The notes: generated by a model not told the origin, from the letters alone. Shown: positions 18,264 through 29,060, counted from the first letter of the stretch. The stretch: DNA of 64,000 nt from Collimonas arenae (GCF_001584165.1 NZ_CP013233.1:2488620-2552619); one strand, 5' to 3'. Made by a program: numbers and translations.

Positions 18264-18291
18264 AGCGGCCCCAACAAACATTGGGGCCGCT
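18264..18291 (+). terminator. Hairpin terminator after the Dyp peroxidase gene
   Basis: AGCGGCCCCAA and TTGGGGCCGCT form a perfect 11-bp stem with a six-base loop, 12 bases after the stop. The T-run downstream is poor, so it may act as a weak terminator or 3'-end stabiliser. Confidence 0.6.
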
Positions 18292-18325
18292 TGCCCTCCG
18301 TTCTTTCGATCCGGTACAACCTGGC

Positions 18326-19546
18326 ATGAACACACTTCATTTATCGCTTCCGGCCGCACGCGCATTGCAACTGGCCGCGCAAGGCATGCTCAATCCGCCG
18401 CGCAAGAAAGCAGTCAAGCAAGATGTGCTGGGCGCCATCCGCCAAATGGGGGTGCTGCAGATCGACACCATCCACGTAGTTGCACGCAGTCCCTACCTGG
18501 TGCTATGGAGCCGGCTTGGCAGCTATCCGCAGGCATGGCTGGACGAATTGTTGGCAGAGCGCCATCTGTTCGAATACTGGGCGCATGAAGCCTGCTTCCT
18601 GCCGATCGAGGATTACGGACTGTACCGGCATCGCATGATCGATCCCGGCTCGATGGGCTGGAAATATTCCGAAAAGTGGATGAGTGAACATGGTGCCACC
18701 ATTGAAAAACTGCTGGGCCACATCCGCGACCACGGTCCGGTGCGTTCAGCCGACTTCAAACGCACCGACGGCAAGGGCGGTGGGTGGTGGGAATGGAAGC
18801 CTGAAAAACGCTCGCTCGAAGTGCTGTTCACCGCCGGTCACCTGATGATCGCGCGGCGCCACAATTTTCACCGCATTTATGACCTGGCCGAGCGTATCCT
18901 GCCGGACTGGGATGACGCTCACATGCCCTCCCACGCCGAAACCCATCGCATTTTGCTGCTCAAGGCGGTACGGGCGCTTGGCCTGGCCAAGGCCAGCTGG
19001 ATCGGTGACTATTTCCGCACCGCCAAAAGCCGCCCTATTCCCGATCCCGAATCGCTGGTAGATGACGGCACCCTGCTCAAAGCCAAGGTAGAAGGCTGGG
19101 ACCAGCCGGTGTACATCCATCCGTCCCATCTTGAACTGGCCCTGGCCGCCGCCGACGGTCGCCTCAAACCAACCACGACCAGCCTGCTGTCGCCATTTGA
19201 CCCTTTGGTCTGGGACCGCAAGCGCGCACTGGAGCTATTTGATTTCGATTACCGGCTGGAGTGTTATACGCCGGAGGCAAAGCGCAGCTACGGCTACTTC
19301 ACGCTGCCGATATTGCATCGCGGTGTCCTGGCGGGCCGGCTGGATGCCAAGGCCCATCGCAGCGAGGGCGTGTTCGAAGTCAAGGCACTTTACCTGGAAG
19401 CCGGCGTCCGCCAGACGCAAAGACTAGCGAGCGATCTGGCCGCCACGCTACAACGCTTCGCCGACTGGCACGGTACGCCGCGGGTGGTGGTAGAAAAATG
19501 CGATCCACGCGGATTTCGTCCGATGCTGAAGGCGGCGCTGGGATAG
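18326..19546 (+). CDS. YcaQ-like winged-helix DNA glycosylase (crosslink repair family)
   Basis: This 406-residue protein of the HTH_42/YcaQ family starts LSLPAARALQLAAQGML. It has the QID motif (LQIDTIHVVARSPYLVLWSRLG, here shown in part as VLQIDTIHVV) that corresponds to the catalytic Q-x-D of YcaQ-like glycosylases, which remove bulky or crosslinked bases. Other family blocks are FEYWAHEACFLP and LLSPFDPLVWDRKR. The start at 18326 is the first ATG after the preceding hairpin. The gene ends seven bases before the end of the convergent GGDEF-EAL gene. Confidence 0.85.
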   Translation: MNTLHLSLPAARALQLAAQGMLNPPRKKAVKQDVLGAIRQMGVLQIDTIHVVARSPYLVLWSRLGSYPQAWLDELLAERHLFEYWAHEACFLPIEDYGLYRHRMIDPGSMGWKYSEKWMSEHGATIEKLLGHIRDHGPVRSADFKRTDGKGGGWWEWKPEKRSLEVLFTAGHLMIARRHNFHRIYDLAERILPDWDDAHMPSHAETHRILLLKAVRALGLAKASWIGDYFRTAKSRPIPDPESLVDDGTLLKAKVEGWDQPVYIHPSHLELALAAADGRLKPTTTSLLSPFDPLVWDRKRALELFDFDYRLECYTPEAKRSYGYFTLPILHRGVLAGRLDAKAHRSEGVFEVKALYLEAGVRQTQRLASDLAATLQRFADWHGTPRVVVEKCDPRGFRPMLKAALG

Positions 19547-19552
19547 AAGAAC

Positions 19553-22429
19553 CTAGGTCTTGAGGGAAGGCCGCCGACCTCGTGCGGTACGATCCGCTTC
19601 GATGACGCCGATCCGGCCGCTGTCGATCGCGCCGCCAAATGGTTGCGGCTTGCCGATGCCATAGCCCTGCGCAAAATCGACGCCGATCTCGGTCAAGGTG
19701 GCGATCGTGCGTTCATTGACGGCAAATTCAGCAATGGTTTGCTTGCCCATCAGATGGCCAATCTTGTTGATCGCCTCGACCATCGCGTAGTCGGTCGGAC
19801 TGTTCAGCATGTCTTTGACAAAGCCGCCGTCGATCTTGATGAAATCCACCGGCAGATTTTTCAGATAGGCAAAAGACGACATGCCGGCGCCAAAGTCATC
19901 GAGGGCGAAGCGGTAGCCGATGCTTCTCAGTTCCTCAATGAAATGCGCAGCCTTGGCAAAATTGGCGATGGCGCTGGTCTCGGTAATTTCAAAGCATATG
20001 ATTTGCGGCGGGATGCCGAATTTCACGTGCTGCTCACGCACGAAATCAAGGAAGTCGCTATCACCGATCGTGGCTCCCGACAGATTGATCGCGCACGTCT
20101 GAATCTCCTGGGCCAAGCCCTGCTTGTACATTGTTGCCAGCGTCGAGAAGACAGTCGACACCACCCAGCGGTCAACCGCCGGCATCAGGTTGTAGCGTTC
20201 CGCCGCCGGAATGAACACCATCGGCAGTACCAGGTTATCGTCCTTGTCGAGTAAACGCAGCAGTATTTCAAAGTGCGCGCCAGGACTAGGCAACTGGCTT
20301 AGAGCAACGATTTCCTGGGAGTACAGGCAGAACTTTTCATTGGTCAGGGCTTCGTTGATGCGCGTGATCCACTCCATCTCACCATGCCGTATCGACAACT
20401 CGCTGTCGTCGAGGCGATACTCGTGCACCCGGTTACGGCCCTTTTCCTTGGCCAGATAGCAGGCCGCATCGACCGCACTCATGATTTGCCCGAGCGTATG
20501 CATGTCGCCCGCCAGGTTGATCAGGCCGATACTGACGCCAATCGAAAACGGCTTGTTGTTCCAGATAAACTGGAAATCTGCGACGGTCTGGCGCAATCCT
20601 TCGGCGATCCGCAGCGAATGCTCAACCGGACAATTTTCCAGCAGCACGCCGAATTCATCGCCACCCAGACGAGCCATCGTGTCCGTGTCGCGCAAGCGTT
20701 GCTTCAACAGCACGCTGACCTGGCGGATCAGTTCGTCGCCAGCAGCGTGGCCGCAGGTATCGTTGACCACCTTGAACTGATCGAGATCTAGATACAGCAC
20801 CGCGTGCTGCCGTTGCTGGTCGCGCGAGGTAATCATGGCCACCGTCAGGCGCCGTTCGAACTCGCGGCGATTGATCAAGCCGGTCAGTTCGTCGTGGCTG
20901 GCCTGGTAGGAAAGCTGCGCTGCATATTCGCGATCCTTACTGACGTCATGCAGCACCAGTACGGTACCGACGGTCTCGCCGCTCAAATTGCGGATCGGCT
21001 CGGCCGACAGGTTCACGGCGACCTCGTTGCCATCGTTGCACACCAGCAGCAGGTTGGTTTCGCGGTCGATCGGATTGTTTGTGTCGAGAATCCGGTGGAC
21101 CAGATCCGGGATCCGGCTGCCGGAGGTTTCGCCCACCACGTTCAGTATTTTTTCCAGCGGCAAGCCACGTGCCGACGCCAGCGTCCAGCGCGTCAGTATC
21201 TCGGCGGTCGGATTCAGGTACTCGACCAGGCCGTCGGTGCTCAATGTAATCACCGCTTCGCCTATCGACTCCAGCGTCACTTGCGCACGCTCTTTGGCAG
21301 CATAGAGTTGTTCTTCAGCCCGCTTGCGCGCGGTGATGTCAGTAAACGACCCGGCCATGCGCACCGGCTGGCCGGCAGCGTTGCTGGTTGATTGCGCGCA
21401 GGAACGGACCCAGCGCAATTCGCCGGATTTGGTCACCACGCGAAATTCGATATCGCACGGCGAATTGTCATGCAAATGGAAAGTCAGCTTGGCCCGCACC
21501 GCATCCAGATCGGATGGATAGATGCAGTTGAGGAATTGCAACGGCGTCGGTTCGCCGTCTGCGCTAGTGTAGCCGAGCAATTCCTTGAGACGCGGGGAAT
21601 AATAGATGTTGTCGGTCTGGATATCCCAATCCCACAAACCGTCGTTACTACCCAGCATCGCCAGCTGCAGGCGCTCCTCGCTGACCTTGAGCGCCTCTTC
21701 GAAGTGGTCGCTCTTGGTCAGGAAGAAACGCGAAATCCAGCTACCGAAAATCATCAACGCAACAGCAACGATCAGCGTCGTCAACAGCAGCAGCCGCTGC
21801 ACGCGGCGCGACGACTCTCCCAGGCTGGCAGAAAAATTCCGCTCCAGCGGCGTCAACTGGTCATCAATTTCCTTGATTCGGGCAATGCTGCTGGCTATCG
21901 TCACCGGGTCGGGTATGCCGGATTCGATGGCAGCATGCAGGCGGCTGGCTTCCGCGTTCAGCTGCAGCAGCAATCCATCGCCGACTCTCCAGATTGCCAG
22001 TGGCTCAGCAAGCAGGCTGAAGCTCTTGAAATTGCGATACAGGCTGATGACGCTGTCGATGTCGTCGGGATGGTTCTCGCCGTCAATGAACGCCTGGCGA
22101 GCGACGTTCAGATCGGGCTTGGGTTTATCCAGTTCAAGCCGGGCGCGGCGGTCCCCCATTGGCACCACCATGGCTCTCTGGAACTTGTCATAATCAGCCT
22201 CGGCATGGGAGAGCGCATACTGGTTCAGATGGAACACCGCTTCCTTCTGCGCCTTCGACCATTGGCTCTCGCCGCCGACAAAGGCGCGCACCGCGGACAG
22301 GATGTTCATGCTGAACGCCAGCAGCCAAACCAGCATGGTCACCACCGCTAGAAAAGGCAGTACCACCTTTATCCACCGCCAACCTCCAGTGCTTGCCGCA
22401 TTCAGGATTTTCTTGGGTCGCAGCATCAC
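19553..22429 (-). CDS. PAS-GGDEF-EAL membrane protein (cyclic-di-GMP turnover)
   Basis: The 958-residue protein has a membrane helix at about residues 20-42, a periplasmic sensor region, a second helix at about 213-233 and then two PAS domains (the first with a PAC block ending [14 protein letters not shown]). A GGDEF domain follows ([12 protein letters not shown] near residue 589), and a C-terminal EAL domain closes the protein. The GGDEF signature is exact and has an upstream RxxD inhibitory site (RDTD, five residues before). In the EAL domain the Glu of [24 protein letters not shown] and KIDGGF are all present, so both activities could be real. Which activity dominates cannot be told from sequence. 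Confidence 0.9.
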   Translation of the reverse strand: MMLRPKKILNAASTGGWRWIKVVLPFLAVVTMLVWLLAFSMNILSAVRAFVGGESQWSKAQKEAVFHLNQYALSHAEADYDKFQRAMVVPMGDRRARLELDKPKPDLNVARQAFIDGENHPDDIDSVISLYRNFKSFSLLAEPLAIWRVGDGLLLQLNAEASRLHAAIESGIPDPVTIASSIARIKEIDDQLTPLERNFSASLGESSRRVQRLLLLTTLIVAVALMIFGSWISRFFLTKSDHFEEALKVSEERLQLAMLGSNDGLWDWDIQTDNIYYSPRLKELLGYTSADGEPTPLQFLNCIYPSDLDAVRAKLTFHLHDNSPCDIEFRVVTKSGELRWVRSCAQSTSNAAGQPVRMAGSFTDITARKRAEEQLYAAKERAQVTLESIGEAVITLSTDGLVEYLNPTAEILTRWTLASARGLPLEKILNVVGETSGSRIPDLVHRILDTNNPIDRETNLLLVCNDGNEVAVNLSAEPIRNLSGETVGTVLVLHDVSKDREYAAQLSYQASHDELTGLINRREFERRLTVAMITSRDQQRQHAVLYLDLDQFKVVNDTCGHAAGDELIRQVSVLLKQRLRDTDTMARLGGDEFGVLLENCPVEHSLRIAEGLRQTVADFQFIWNNKPFSIGVSIGLINLAGDMHTLGQIMSAVDAACYLAKEKGRNRVHEYRLDDSELSIRHGEMEWITRINEALTNEKFCLYSQEIVALSQLPSPGAHFEILLRLLDKDDNLVLPMVFIPAAERYNLMPAVDRWVVSTVFSTLATMYKQGLAQEIQTCAINLSGATIGDSDFLDFVREQHVKFGIPPQIICFEITETSAIANFAKAAHFIEELRSIGYRFALDDFGAGMSSFAYLKNLPVDFIKIDGGFVKDMLNSPTDYAMVEAINKIGHLMGKQTIAEFAVNERTIATLTEIGVDFAQGYGIGKPQPFGGAIDSGRIGVIEADRTARGRRPSLKT

Positions 22430-22694
22430 AAAACCTCGCCGATAACAGTCAAAACGGTCAGAAAGCTTTAGCGGAATTACAAGAAAACGGCGACAAGCAA
22501 AACATGCTTGAAATATAACCAGATATTCCTATCATACGACCAATAGTTTCTTAATGGCAAGCGCGATAGCCGAGACGAATCCGCTCCAGGCATCGCACTT
22601 GACGGGCTGCCGCGCAAGCCGCACAGTACCGGAGCGACCTACCAAGGAAGCATGGCTGCGAGCCAGACAAAATAGCGATACAAGAAGGATAAAA
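22430..22694. other. Divergent intergenic region between the GGDEF-EAL gene and the NRPS leader ORF
   Basis: The stretch is AT-rich over about 22490-22560 and must hold promoters for both directions. I see no convincing -35/-10 pair, repeat or RNA structure. AAGGAT at 22685-22690 is the ribosome site of the leader ORF. Confidence 0.4.
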
Positions 22695-22766
22695 ATGTCC
22701 GTTCGCCCTGCATATCTCCCGTGCTACCATTGCCGGTTTGCTATCTCTTACCCGTTTCCTACATGA
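22695..22766 (+). CDS. Putative 23-residue leader ORF coupled to the Pls-like synthetase
   Basis: This short frame starts at an ATG with AAGGAT five bases before it and ends in a TGA that overlaps the synthetase ATG (ATGA at 22763-22766). The synthetase start itself has no Shine-Dalgarno. The peptide begins MSVRPAYLPC and contains two Cys and several aromatic residues. Known biology of ATGA overlaps suggests translational coupling; expression of the peptide is inference. An alternative is that the synthetase starts at the GTG at 22721, which also lacks a ribosome site. Confidence 0.45.
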   Translation: MSVRPAYLPCYHCRFAISYPFPT

Positions 22767-25700
22767 CCCAGACATTGCCCGTCGAAAGCACAGCCGCAGC
22801 AGCGTTTCCATCCACCCCGGACATCCTGCACGGGCCGGTGCAACCGGAATTGATACGCAATGAGGTACTGGCCGATCTTCTGGAAGCAACTGCTGCCCGT
22901 AACCCAGAACAGATTGCCCTGATTTTTGGGGAACAACAGATCACTTACCAGGCGCTCAACAACCGCGCCGACCTGGTCGCTTCGCGGCTGATCGAAGCAG
23001 GTGTGCGTCCCGGCCAGATTGTCGGACTGTGGCTGCCTCGCGGCATCGATCTGCTGGTGATGCAAGCGGGCATAGCCAAGGCCGGCGCCGCCTGGCTGCC
23101 GCTGGATGCAGACACTCCGGTAGAACGCGTCGCCGTTTGCCTGGAAGACGCCAACGCCCCCGGTATCGTCAGTTGCGACGCATTCAGCCCCCGTTTGGGT
23201 GGCCTTTCCTGCAACATATGGACCGCCGAAAAACTGCTGGCGCCAAGCGATGCGCCGCTGCTGCGCCGCCAAAACGTGCAGCGCAGCGACTCGGCCTATG
23301 TGATCTACACTTCTGGATCGACCGGCAAGCCAAAAGGCATCGAGATCAACCAGGGCGCAATCTGTCATTTCCTGCGCAGCGAGAATGCGATACTCGGCAT
23401 TACCGTCGGCGACCGCGTCTACCAGGGATTCTCGGTAGCATTTGACATGTCGTTCGAGGAAATCTGGATCAGCTACCTGGTCGGCGCCACGCTCTGGATC
23501 GCCCCCAAGGAACTGGCCTCCGACCCGGAAGCCTTGCCGCAGGCACTGGCCGCCAACGGTGTAACCATATTGCACGCGGTGCCGACACTGCTGGCGCTGT
23601 TCAATCAGGACATCCCCAGTTTGCGCATCATCAATCTGGGCGGCGAAATGTGCCCGGAAGCGCTGGTCAGCCGTTGGGCAGGAGCGAATCGCCAGATTTT
23701 CAACACCTACGGCCCGACCGAAGCCACCGTCTCGGCCAGCCTGGCCGAGCTACATGCCAACGAACCGGTCACAATCGGCAGGCCATTGCCCAATTATGGC
23801 CTGCTGGTCATCAATCCCTCGCTGGAAAACGGCCTGACCCTGCTGCCACGCGGTGAAGTCGGCGAGTTGTGCATTACCGGCCCTGGCGTTGCCGCTGGCT
23901 ATCTGGGGCGGCCCGACCTCACTGCCGAGAAATTCCTCGACAATCCCTGGGCCAGCACCGAACATGACCGCCGCTTGTACCGTACCGGCGATCTGGCGCG
24001 AATTGAAGCCGACGGTCGCGTGCAATGCCTGGGCCGCACCGACGATCAGGTCAAGATCCGCGGCTTCCGGGTCGAGTTGGGCGAGATCGAAGAAGTGCTG
24101 GCGCGCCAGCCTGGCATCGGCACCGTGGCGGTGGTGTTGCGCCAGGAGGACGGCATCGATCAGTTGATCGCTTTCATCGTGCCGGAAAGCGGCGCTGAAG
24201 TGATTCCAGCCAAACTACGTACCGCCCTCGGCGAAAGTTTGCAACCTTATATGGTGCCAGGCTTCTTCGAACCGATGAGCGAAATGCCGCGCCTGACGTC
24301 CGGCAAAATTGACCGCAAGGCACTCAAAGCACGGCCGCTGGCCGTCGCCGCGGCAACCGACACGGCCGATTCGGACATTCCCGAAACCCCGGCAGAAATG
24401 GCGTTGTTCGCCGCCTTGAACAAGCTCTTCCCTGGCCAGCCTATCCATCGCAGCGCCGATTTCTTCAACGATCTCGGCGGCCATTCACTGTTTGCCGCCA
24501 AACTGGCGTCGGCGTTGCGCGCCAATCCGGATTTCGCCCATGTGACAGTACGCGACATCTACATGAACCGCACCGTCGGCAACATCGCCAAGGTGCTGGC
24601 GGAAACGCCAAGTGCCAGCATTGCGGTCGATACCAGTTGGAGCGCGCCATCGGATGTGAAGCGCTGGCTGTGTGGTGCCGCGCAGGCGGCCGCCGTGCCA
24701 TGGCTGGTGGCGATGCGCATGATGCAGTGGCTGGCGCCGTTTTTCACTTACCACTTCTTCACCGGCGATCCAGGCGATTCGATTCCGCTGGCAATCCTGG
24801 TGTCGATTGGCGCCTTCCTGCTGACCACGCTGTTTGAATTCGGTATCGCGATTGCCGCCAAGTGGCTGATCGCCGGACGCCTGAAACCCGGGCGCTATCC
24901 GCTTTGGGGCCTCGCCTATTACCGCTGGTGGCTGGCCGATCGCCTGATCGAGGCCGCGCCGGCCTATCTGCTGAGTGGATCTTCACTCAATACCTGGTGG
25001 CTGCGGGCATTGGGCGCGCGCATCGGTTCGGAAGTCGTGATCGGGTCGATGACGCTGCGCGCCCATGATCTGCTGACTGTCGAGGACGGTTGCAGCATCG
25101 GCAATGCGGTCAACCTGGAAAATGCCCGGGTCGAGCATGGCGAGTTGATATTGGGAACGATCACGCTGGAACGCGAAAGCTGCATCGGTTCTTACGTGGT
25201 CATGGAAGGCAACACCCGCGTCGGCAGCTATGGCCACCTGGAAGGGCAATCGGCCTTGAGCGATGGCCAAAGTGTCCCGGCAAACCGCATCTGGGCCGGC
25301 TCGCCGGCTCGCGACGCCGGTGCCTTCGACCAGGCCTCGAAACCCGCTCGGCCGCCAGTCACCCGTCACCGTCAACTCGGTGAATCGGCATTCTTCCTGT
25401 TCGGCGCATTGCTGATCACTACCCTGTTCTTCATGCCGGTGTTTCCAAGTTTTATCCTGATCGACTGGCTTGACGACACTGATCGCTACCCATGGCTGCA
25501 AAGCAATCAGGTGCCGTTCCAGCTAGCCAAATATTTCCTGCTCGCCTTCCCGGCCACCGCGGTGCTAATCGTCTGTACCGCGCTGCTCTCGGCGGGCATC
25601 CGCTGGACGCTACTGCCCCGCATGCGGGCCGGCAGTTGGCCGGTGCGCAGCAACGTCTATTGCAGCAAATGGCTAGTTAACCAGATCCAGGAATCCAGCC

Positions 25701-26800
25701 TGGCTGTGCTGCACGGTGTGTACGCCACCGTTTACGCACCTCTTTGGTATCGCCTGCTGGGAGCCAAAGTAGGCAAGCACGCCGAGATTTCTACTGCGCT
25801 CGGCGTAGTGCCGGACATGCTGACGCTAGGCGACGACACCTTTATCGCCGATGCCGTGTTACTGGGCGACGAACAGATCGATGGCGGCTGGATGACCATG
25901 AAGCCAACCGTCATCTCGCGCCGTAGCTTTGTCGGCAACGGCGCTTACGTGCCGGACGGTAGCGTCTTGCCGGAAAACGTCTTGATCGGCGTCCATTCGC
26001 GTACACCTGAAAATCACCGCATGCAACCGGGCGATACTTGGCTCGGCTCACCGCCAATCAACCTGCCAGCGCGTGAAGAAACCACCGGTTTCCCCGAACA
26101 CCTGACGTTCCGGCCATCACGCCGGCGTCGCCTCGGGCGTGCGTTGGTGGAAGGTTTCCGCATCGTCTCGCCGCATGCAATCGTCATCGCGGTCGGCTAT
26201 ACCGTGGTGCTGAACCTGATGCCATTGGCCGGCGCCGGCCAATGGGGTGAGGTCATTTCGTTGCTGACCAGCGCCGGCCTGCTGTACGGCATTGGCAGCT
26301 TCATCTTTATTGCAATGCTGAAATGGCTGCTGATCGGCCGCTATAAGAAATGCAGCGTCCCGATGTGGACACGCTTCGTCTGGCTCTCGGAGGGCGTAAC
26401 CAATCTGTATGAAGGGATCGCCATTCCGAACTTCATGAACTACTTACGCGGTACGCCGTGGTTGCCGCTGGCGTTCAACCTGCTGGGGTGCCGCATCGGC
26501 CGCGGCGTCTATATGAACACCACCGACATCACCGAGTTCGATTGCGTCCATGTCGGCGATTACAGCGAACTCAACGCCCAAGCCTGTCCGCAGACCCATC
26601 TGTTCGAAGACCGGGTCATGAAAATCGACCATGTCAATATCGGCCGCCGGGTCTATATGGGACCGCGCAGCTTCGTATTGTACGGCGCGTCAGTTGGCGA
26701 CAACGCCAAGCTGGGCGCGCTAACGCTGGTCATGAAAGGCGAGTCGATTCCAGCAGGATCGAACTGGCGCGGCTGCCCAGCAGCGCCAGCTAAAATCTAA
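22763..26800 (+). CDS. Membrane-bound single-module NRPS, Pls/PosA family
   Basis: This 1345-residue protein has three parts. First is an adenylation domain (about 1-540) with core A3 YTSGSTGKPKG near 182, A4 FDMSFEEIW, A5 NTYGPTEATV near 316, A7 YRTGDLAR near 406 and A10 SGKIDRKAL near 515. Second is a carrier domain with GGHSLF, Ser575 being the phosphopantetheine site. Third is a C-terminal half with six predicted helices (about 646-668, 672-700, 873-900, 919-945, 1138-1160, 1164-1190) and three left-handed beta-helix (hexapeptide) lobes (about 750-849, 997-1099, 1242-1345). This is the layout of epsilon-poly-lysine synthetase (Pls) and PosA, which lack condensation and thioesterase domains. 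Asp in A4 fits alpha-amino-acid activation. The monomer and product are unknown. A GNAT gene follows by 11 bases. Confidence 0.88.
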   Translation: MTQTLPVESTAAAAFPSTPDILHGPVQPELIRNEVLADLLEATAARNPEQIALIFGEQQITYQALNNRADLVASRLIEAGVRPGQIVGLWLPRGIDLLVMQAGIAKAGAAWLPLDADTPVERVAVCLEDANAPGIVSCDAFSPRLGGLSCNIWTAEKLLAPSDAPLLRRQNVQRSDSAYVIYTSGSTGKPKGIEINQGAICHFLRSENAILGITVGDRVYQGFSVAFDMSFEEIWISYLVGATLWIAPKELASDPEALPQALAANGVTILHAVPTLLALFNQDIPSLRIINLGGEMCPEALVSRWAGANRQIFNTYGPTEATVSASLAELHANEPVTIGRPLPNYGLLVINPSLENGLTLLPRGEVGELCITGPGVAAGYLGRPDLTAEKFLDNPWASTEHDRRLYRTGDLARIEADGRVQCLGRTDDQVKIRGFRVELGEIEEVLARQPGIGTVAVVLRQEDGIDQLIAFIVPESGAEVIPAKLRTALGESLQPYMVPGFFEPMSEMPRLTSGKIDRKALKARPLAVAAATDTADSDIPETPAEMALFAALNKLFPGQPIHRSADFFNDLGGHSLFAAKLASALRANPDFAHVTVRDIYMNRTVGNIAKVLAETPSASIAVDTSWSAPSDVKRWLCGAAQAAAVPWLVAMRMMQWLAPFFTYHFFTGDPGDSIPLAILVSIGAFLLTTLFEFGIAIAAKWLIAGRLKPGRYPLWGLAYYRWWLADRLIEAAPAYLLSGSSLNTWWLRALGARIGSEVVIGSMTLRAHDLLTVEDGCSIGNAVNLENARVEHGELILGTITLERESCIGSYVVMEGNTRVGSYGHLEGQSALSDGQSVPANRIWAGSPARDAGAFDQASKPARPPVTRHRQLGESAFFLFGALLITTLFFMPVFPSFILIDWLDDTDRYPWLQSNQVPFQLAKYFLLAFPATAVLIVCTALLSAGIRWTLLPRMRAGSWPVRSNVYCSKWLVNQIQESSLAVLHGVYATVYAPLWYRLLGAKVGKHAEISTALGVVPDMLTLGDDTFIADAVLLGDEQIDGGWMTMKPTVISRRSFVGNGAYVPDGSVLPENVLIGVHSRTPENHRMQPGDTWLGSPPINLPAREETTGFPEHLTFRPSRRRRLGRALVEGFRIVSPHAIVIAVGYTVVLNLMPLAGAGQWGEVISLLTSAGLLYGIGSFIFIAMLKWLLIGRYKKCSVPMWTRFVWLSEGVTNLYEGIAIPNFMNYLRGTPWLPLAFNLLGCRIGRGVYMNTTDITEFDCVHVGDYSELNAQACPQTHLFEDRVMKIDHVNIGRRVYMGPRSFVLYGASVGDNAKLGALTLVMKGESIPAGSNWRGCPAAPAKI

Positions 26801-26811
26801 AAGGACGGGAC

Positions 26812-27366
26812 ATGGAAATTCGACAGGCGGTTGCCGCGGACTATCCGAAGATCGTCGCGTTGCAAATGGCCAATCGGCCTGAGCAGCTGAGCGCGGCCGA
26901 ACAGCAGCAAGGATTTATCGTCTCGCAGTTGGACGAGACCCAATTGGACGCCATCAACCGCGCATTAGGCGTGATGGTAGCGATGGATGGCGAACAACTG
27001 GCGGGCTTTCTCTGCATGGTGCCCACCTCCATGCAGCCGCGCCACCCAGTAGTCGAAGCAATGCTGGCGACATTTCCAAACCAGCAGTTCAACGGCAAGC
27101 CGCTGGATCAGCAACGCGTGTTTGTTTACGGCCCGGTGTGCATCGGTCGCGAATGGCGCGGCCAAGGTCTTCTGCAGAAGATGTTCGCGGCGATAAAATC
27201 GCATGCTCGCACCGACTACGATGTCGGCGCGGCATTTATCGATAAGCGCAATCCGCATTCATTTGCGGCCCACGTCAAGGGTTTGAAGATGACTGCCTTG
27301 CATCCATTCGAGTGCAATAGTCAAACCTACGAACTGGTCGTATTCGCCACTGCCGATAACACCTGA
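26812..27366 (+). CDS. GNAT-family N-acetyltransferase
   Basis: This 184-residue protein has the GNAT fold: beta strands near MEIRQAVAADYPKIVALQ and FVYGPVCIGREWRGQGLLQKMF. The latter holds the acetyl-CoA-binding R-G-Q-G-L. The start follows AAAAGGACGG and lies 11 bases after the synthetase stop, so co-transcription is very likely. A role in acetylating the monomer or the product of the synthetase, perhaps for self-protection, is inference. The substrate cannot be read from the sequence. Confidence 0.82.
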   Translation: MEIRQAVAADYPKIVALQMANRPEQLSAAEQQQGFIVSQLDETQLDAINRALGVMVAMDGEQLAGFLCMVPTSMQPRHPVVEAMLATFPNQQFNGKPLDQQRVFVYGPVCIGREWRGQGLLQKMFAAIKSHARTDYDVGAAFIDKRNPHSFAAHVKGLKMTALHPFECNSQTYELVVFATADNT

Positions 27367-27371
27367 ACGGA

Positions 27372-28906
27372 TCAGGAAGGACTTTCCTCGCGCTCACGCA
27401 GCAGCCGCTCCAGCAGCCGGTCGCGCGCGTGACGGCGACGTTCCAGTGTATCGGCTTCCTCGCCCAGCGCTCGAAACAGGCTGGCGCACATGACCAGCAT
27501 GATGATCATGAACGGCAGCGCAATGACGATTGAGGTCGTCTGCAAACCCTTTAATCCGCCGGCCATCAACAACACCCCTGCAATCAAGGCGGTCAATACA
27601 CCCCAGGCCAATTTGATGCGCGCCGAAGGAACCGGATTGCCATTACTGGTCATCATGCCCAACACGAAGGTTGCCGAATCGGCCGACGTCACGAAAAAAA
27701 CCGACACCAGGATAATTGCGACCAATGAGGTCAGCGTGCTCCAGGGCAGATGGTTAAGCAATGCAAACAGCGCCAGCGAGCTGTCCTGCTTGACAATATC
27801 GACCAACGGCAAGTGCTCGAACATGATGCCGTGCAGCGCCGCACCACCGAATGTGGCGAACCACAGGAAGCTGATCAAGGAAGGCACCAGCAGCACGCCG
27901 GTGACAAACTCGCGAATAGTCCTTCCGCGCGAGATCCGCGCGATGAAAGTGCCGACAAACGGTGCCCAGGTAACCCACCAAGCCCAGTAGAACAAGGTCC
28001 AGTCGGCGATCCAGGTACCTTTCGAAAACGGCGTCATGCGCATGCTCATGCTGATCAGGTTGTCCAGGTAGTCGCCGAGCGTAGTGGTCAGCGCATCCAT
28101 GATGAACAACGTCGGCCCCAACAGGAGCACGAACAGCATCAACAGTAACGCCAGCACCATATTGATATTGCTGAGGATTTTCACGCCCCGGTCCAGACCG
28201 CTTAGCGAGGACGCCAGATACAAGCCGGCGGCCACCGCAATCACCGTCAACTGCAGGGCTAGGCCATTCGGCAAGCCGAATACCGTGTGCAGGCCGCTGC
28301 TGATCTGCAGTGTTCCGAAACCCAATGAAGTGGCAACGCCGATTGCGGTAGCAAGCACCGCCAGGATATCAATCGTTTTGCCCAACGGCCCTTGCGCATG
28401 CTTGCCGAGCAAGGCTCGAAGGTCGTGCTCATCAGCATCGGCCGATTGCGGTTGAACTGGAAGAAGCCGAGCGCCAGCGCCACCACGCAGTACGCAGCCC
28501 ACGGATGCAGGCCCCAATGAAAAAAGGCGTAGCGCAAGCCCAGCCGCGCCGCCTCTGGACCGCCACCCTGACCGCTGGGCGGCGTCGCAAAATGTGAAAC
28601 CGGTTCAGCCACACCCCAGAACACCAGGCCAATACCCATGCCAGCGGCAAACAACATGGCAAACCAGCTATGCCGACTGAAATCCGGCTCGGCATCCTCG
28701 CCTCCCAGCCGTATCGTACCGAAACGGCCGAACGCCAGATACAACGCAAACACCAGAAACCCGAACATCGACAACAGGTAGAACCAGCCGAAATTAGCGA
28801 TAGTACCGCCCAAGGCAGTCTGCATCACGGCAGCAAGGTTGAGCGGAGCTAAGGCACCCCACATCACAAACAACGCTACCAGCATCAGCGAAATGATCAA
28901 TACCAT
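27372..28906 (-). CDS. BCCT-family betaine/choline/carnitine transporter (one frameshift)
   Basis: After restoring one base near 28416 the protein has 511 residues and about twelve membrane helices, the family norm. Diagnostic blocks are AAGMGIGLVFWGVAEPVSHF, WGLHPWAAYCVVALALGFFQ and FYWAWWVTWAPFVGTFIARIS. They contain the Trp-rich substrate-binding segment of BetP/OpuD-type carriers. A charged Arg/Glu-rich cytoplasmic tail ends the protein, as in osmosensing members. It would import a quaternary ammonium compound such as glycine betaine or choline; the exact substrate is open. It is convergent with the GNAT gene, only five bases apart. Confidence 0.85.
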
Positions 28907-29060
28907 TGGAAGCTCCGAAGATTGTCATTGTTCTTTTTACATGAAGCGAAAACTATTTTCCTACGGCAAACATTATCCAGTATGGCAGAAACGCGAACAA
29001 CTTGGCCACACGTGAAATGCCGCATACAGCTTCTTTCGCGAAAAGAAAACGGCAATAAAA

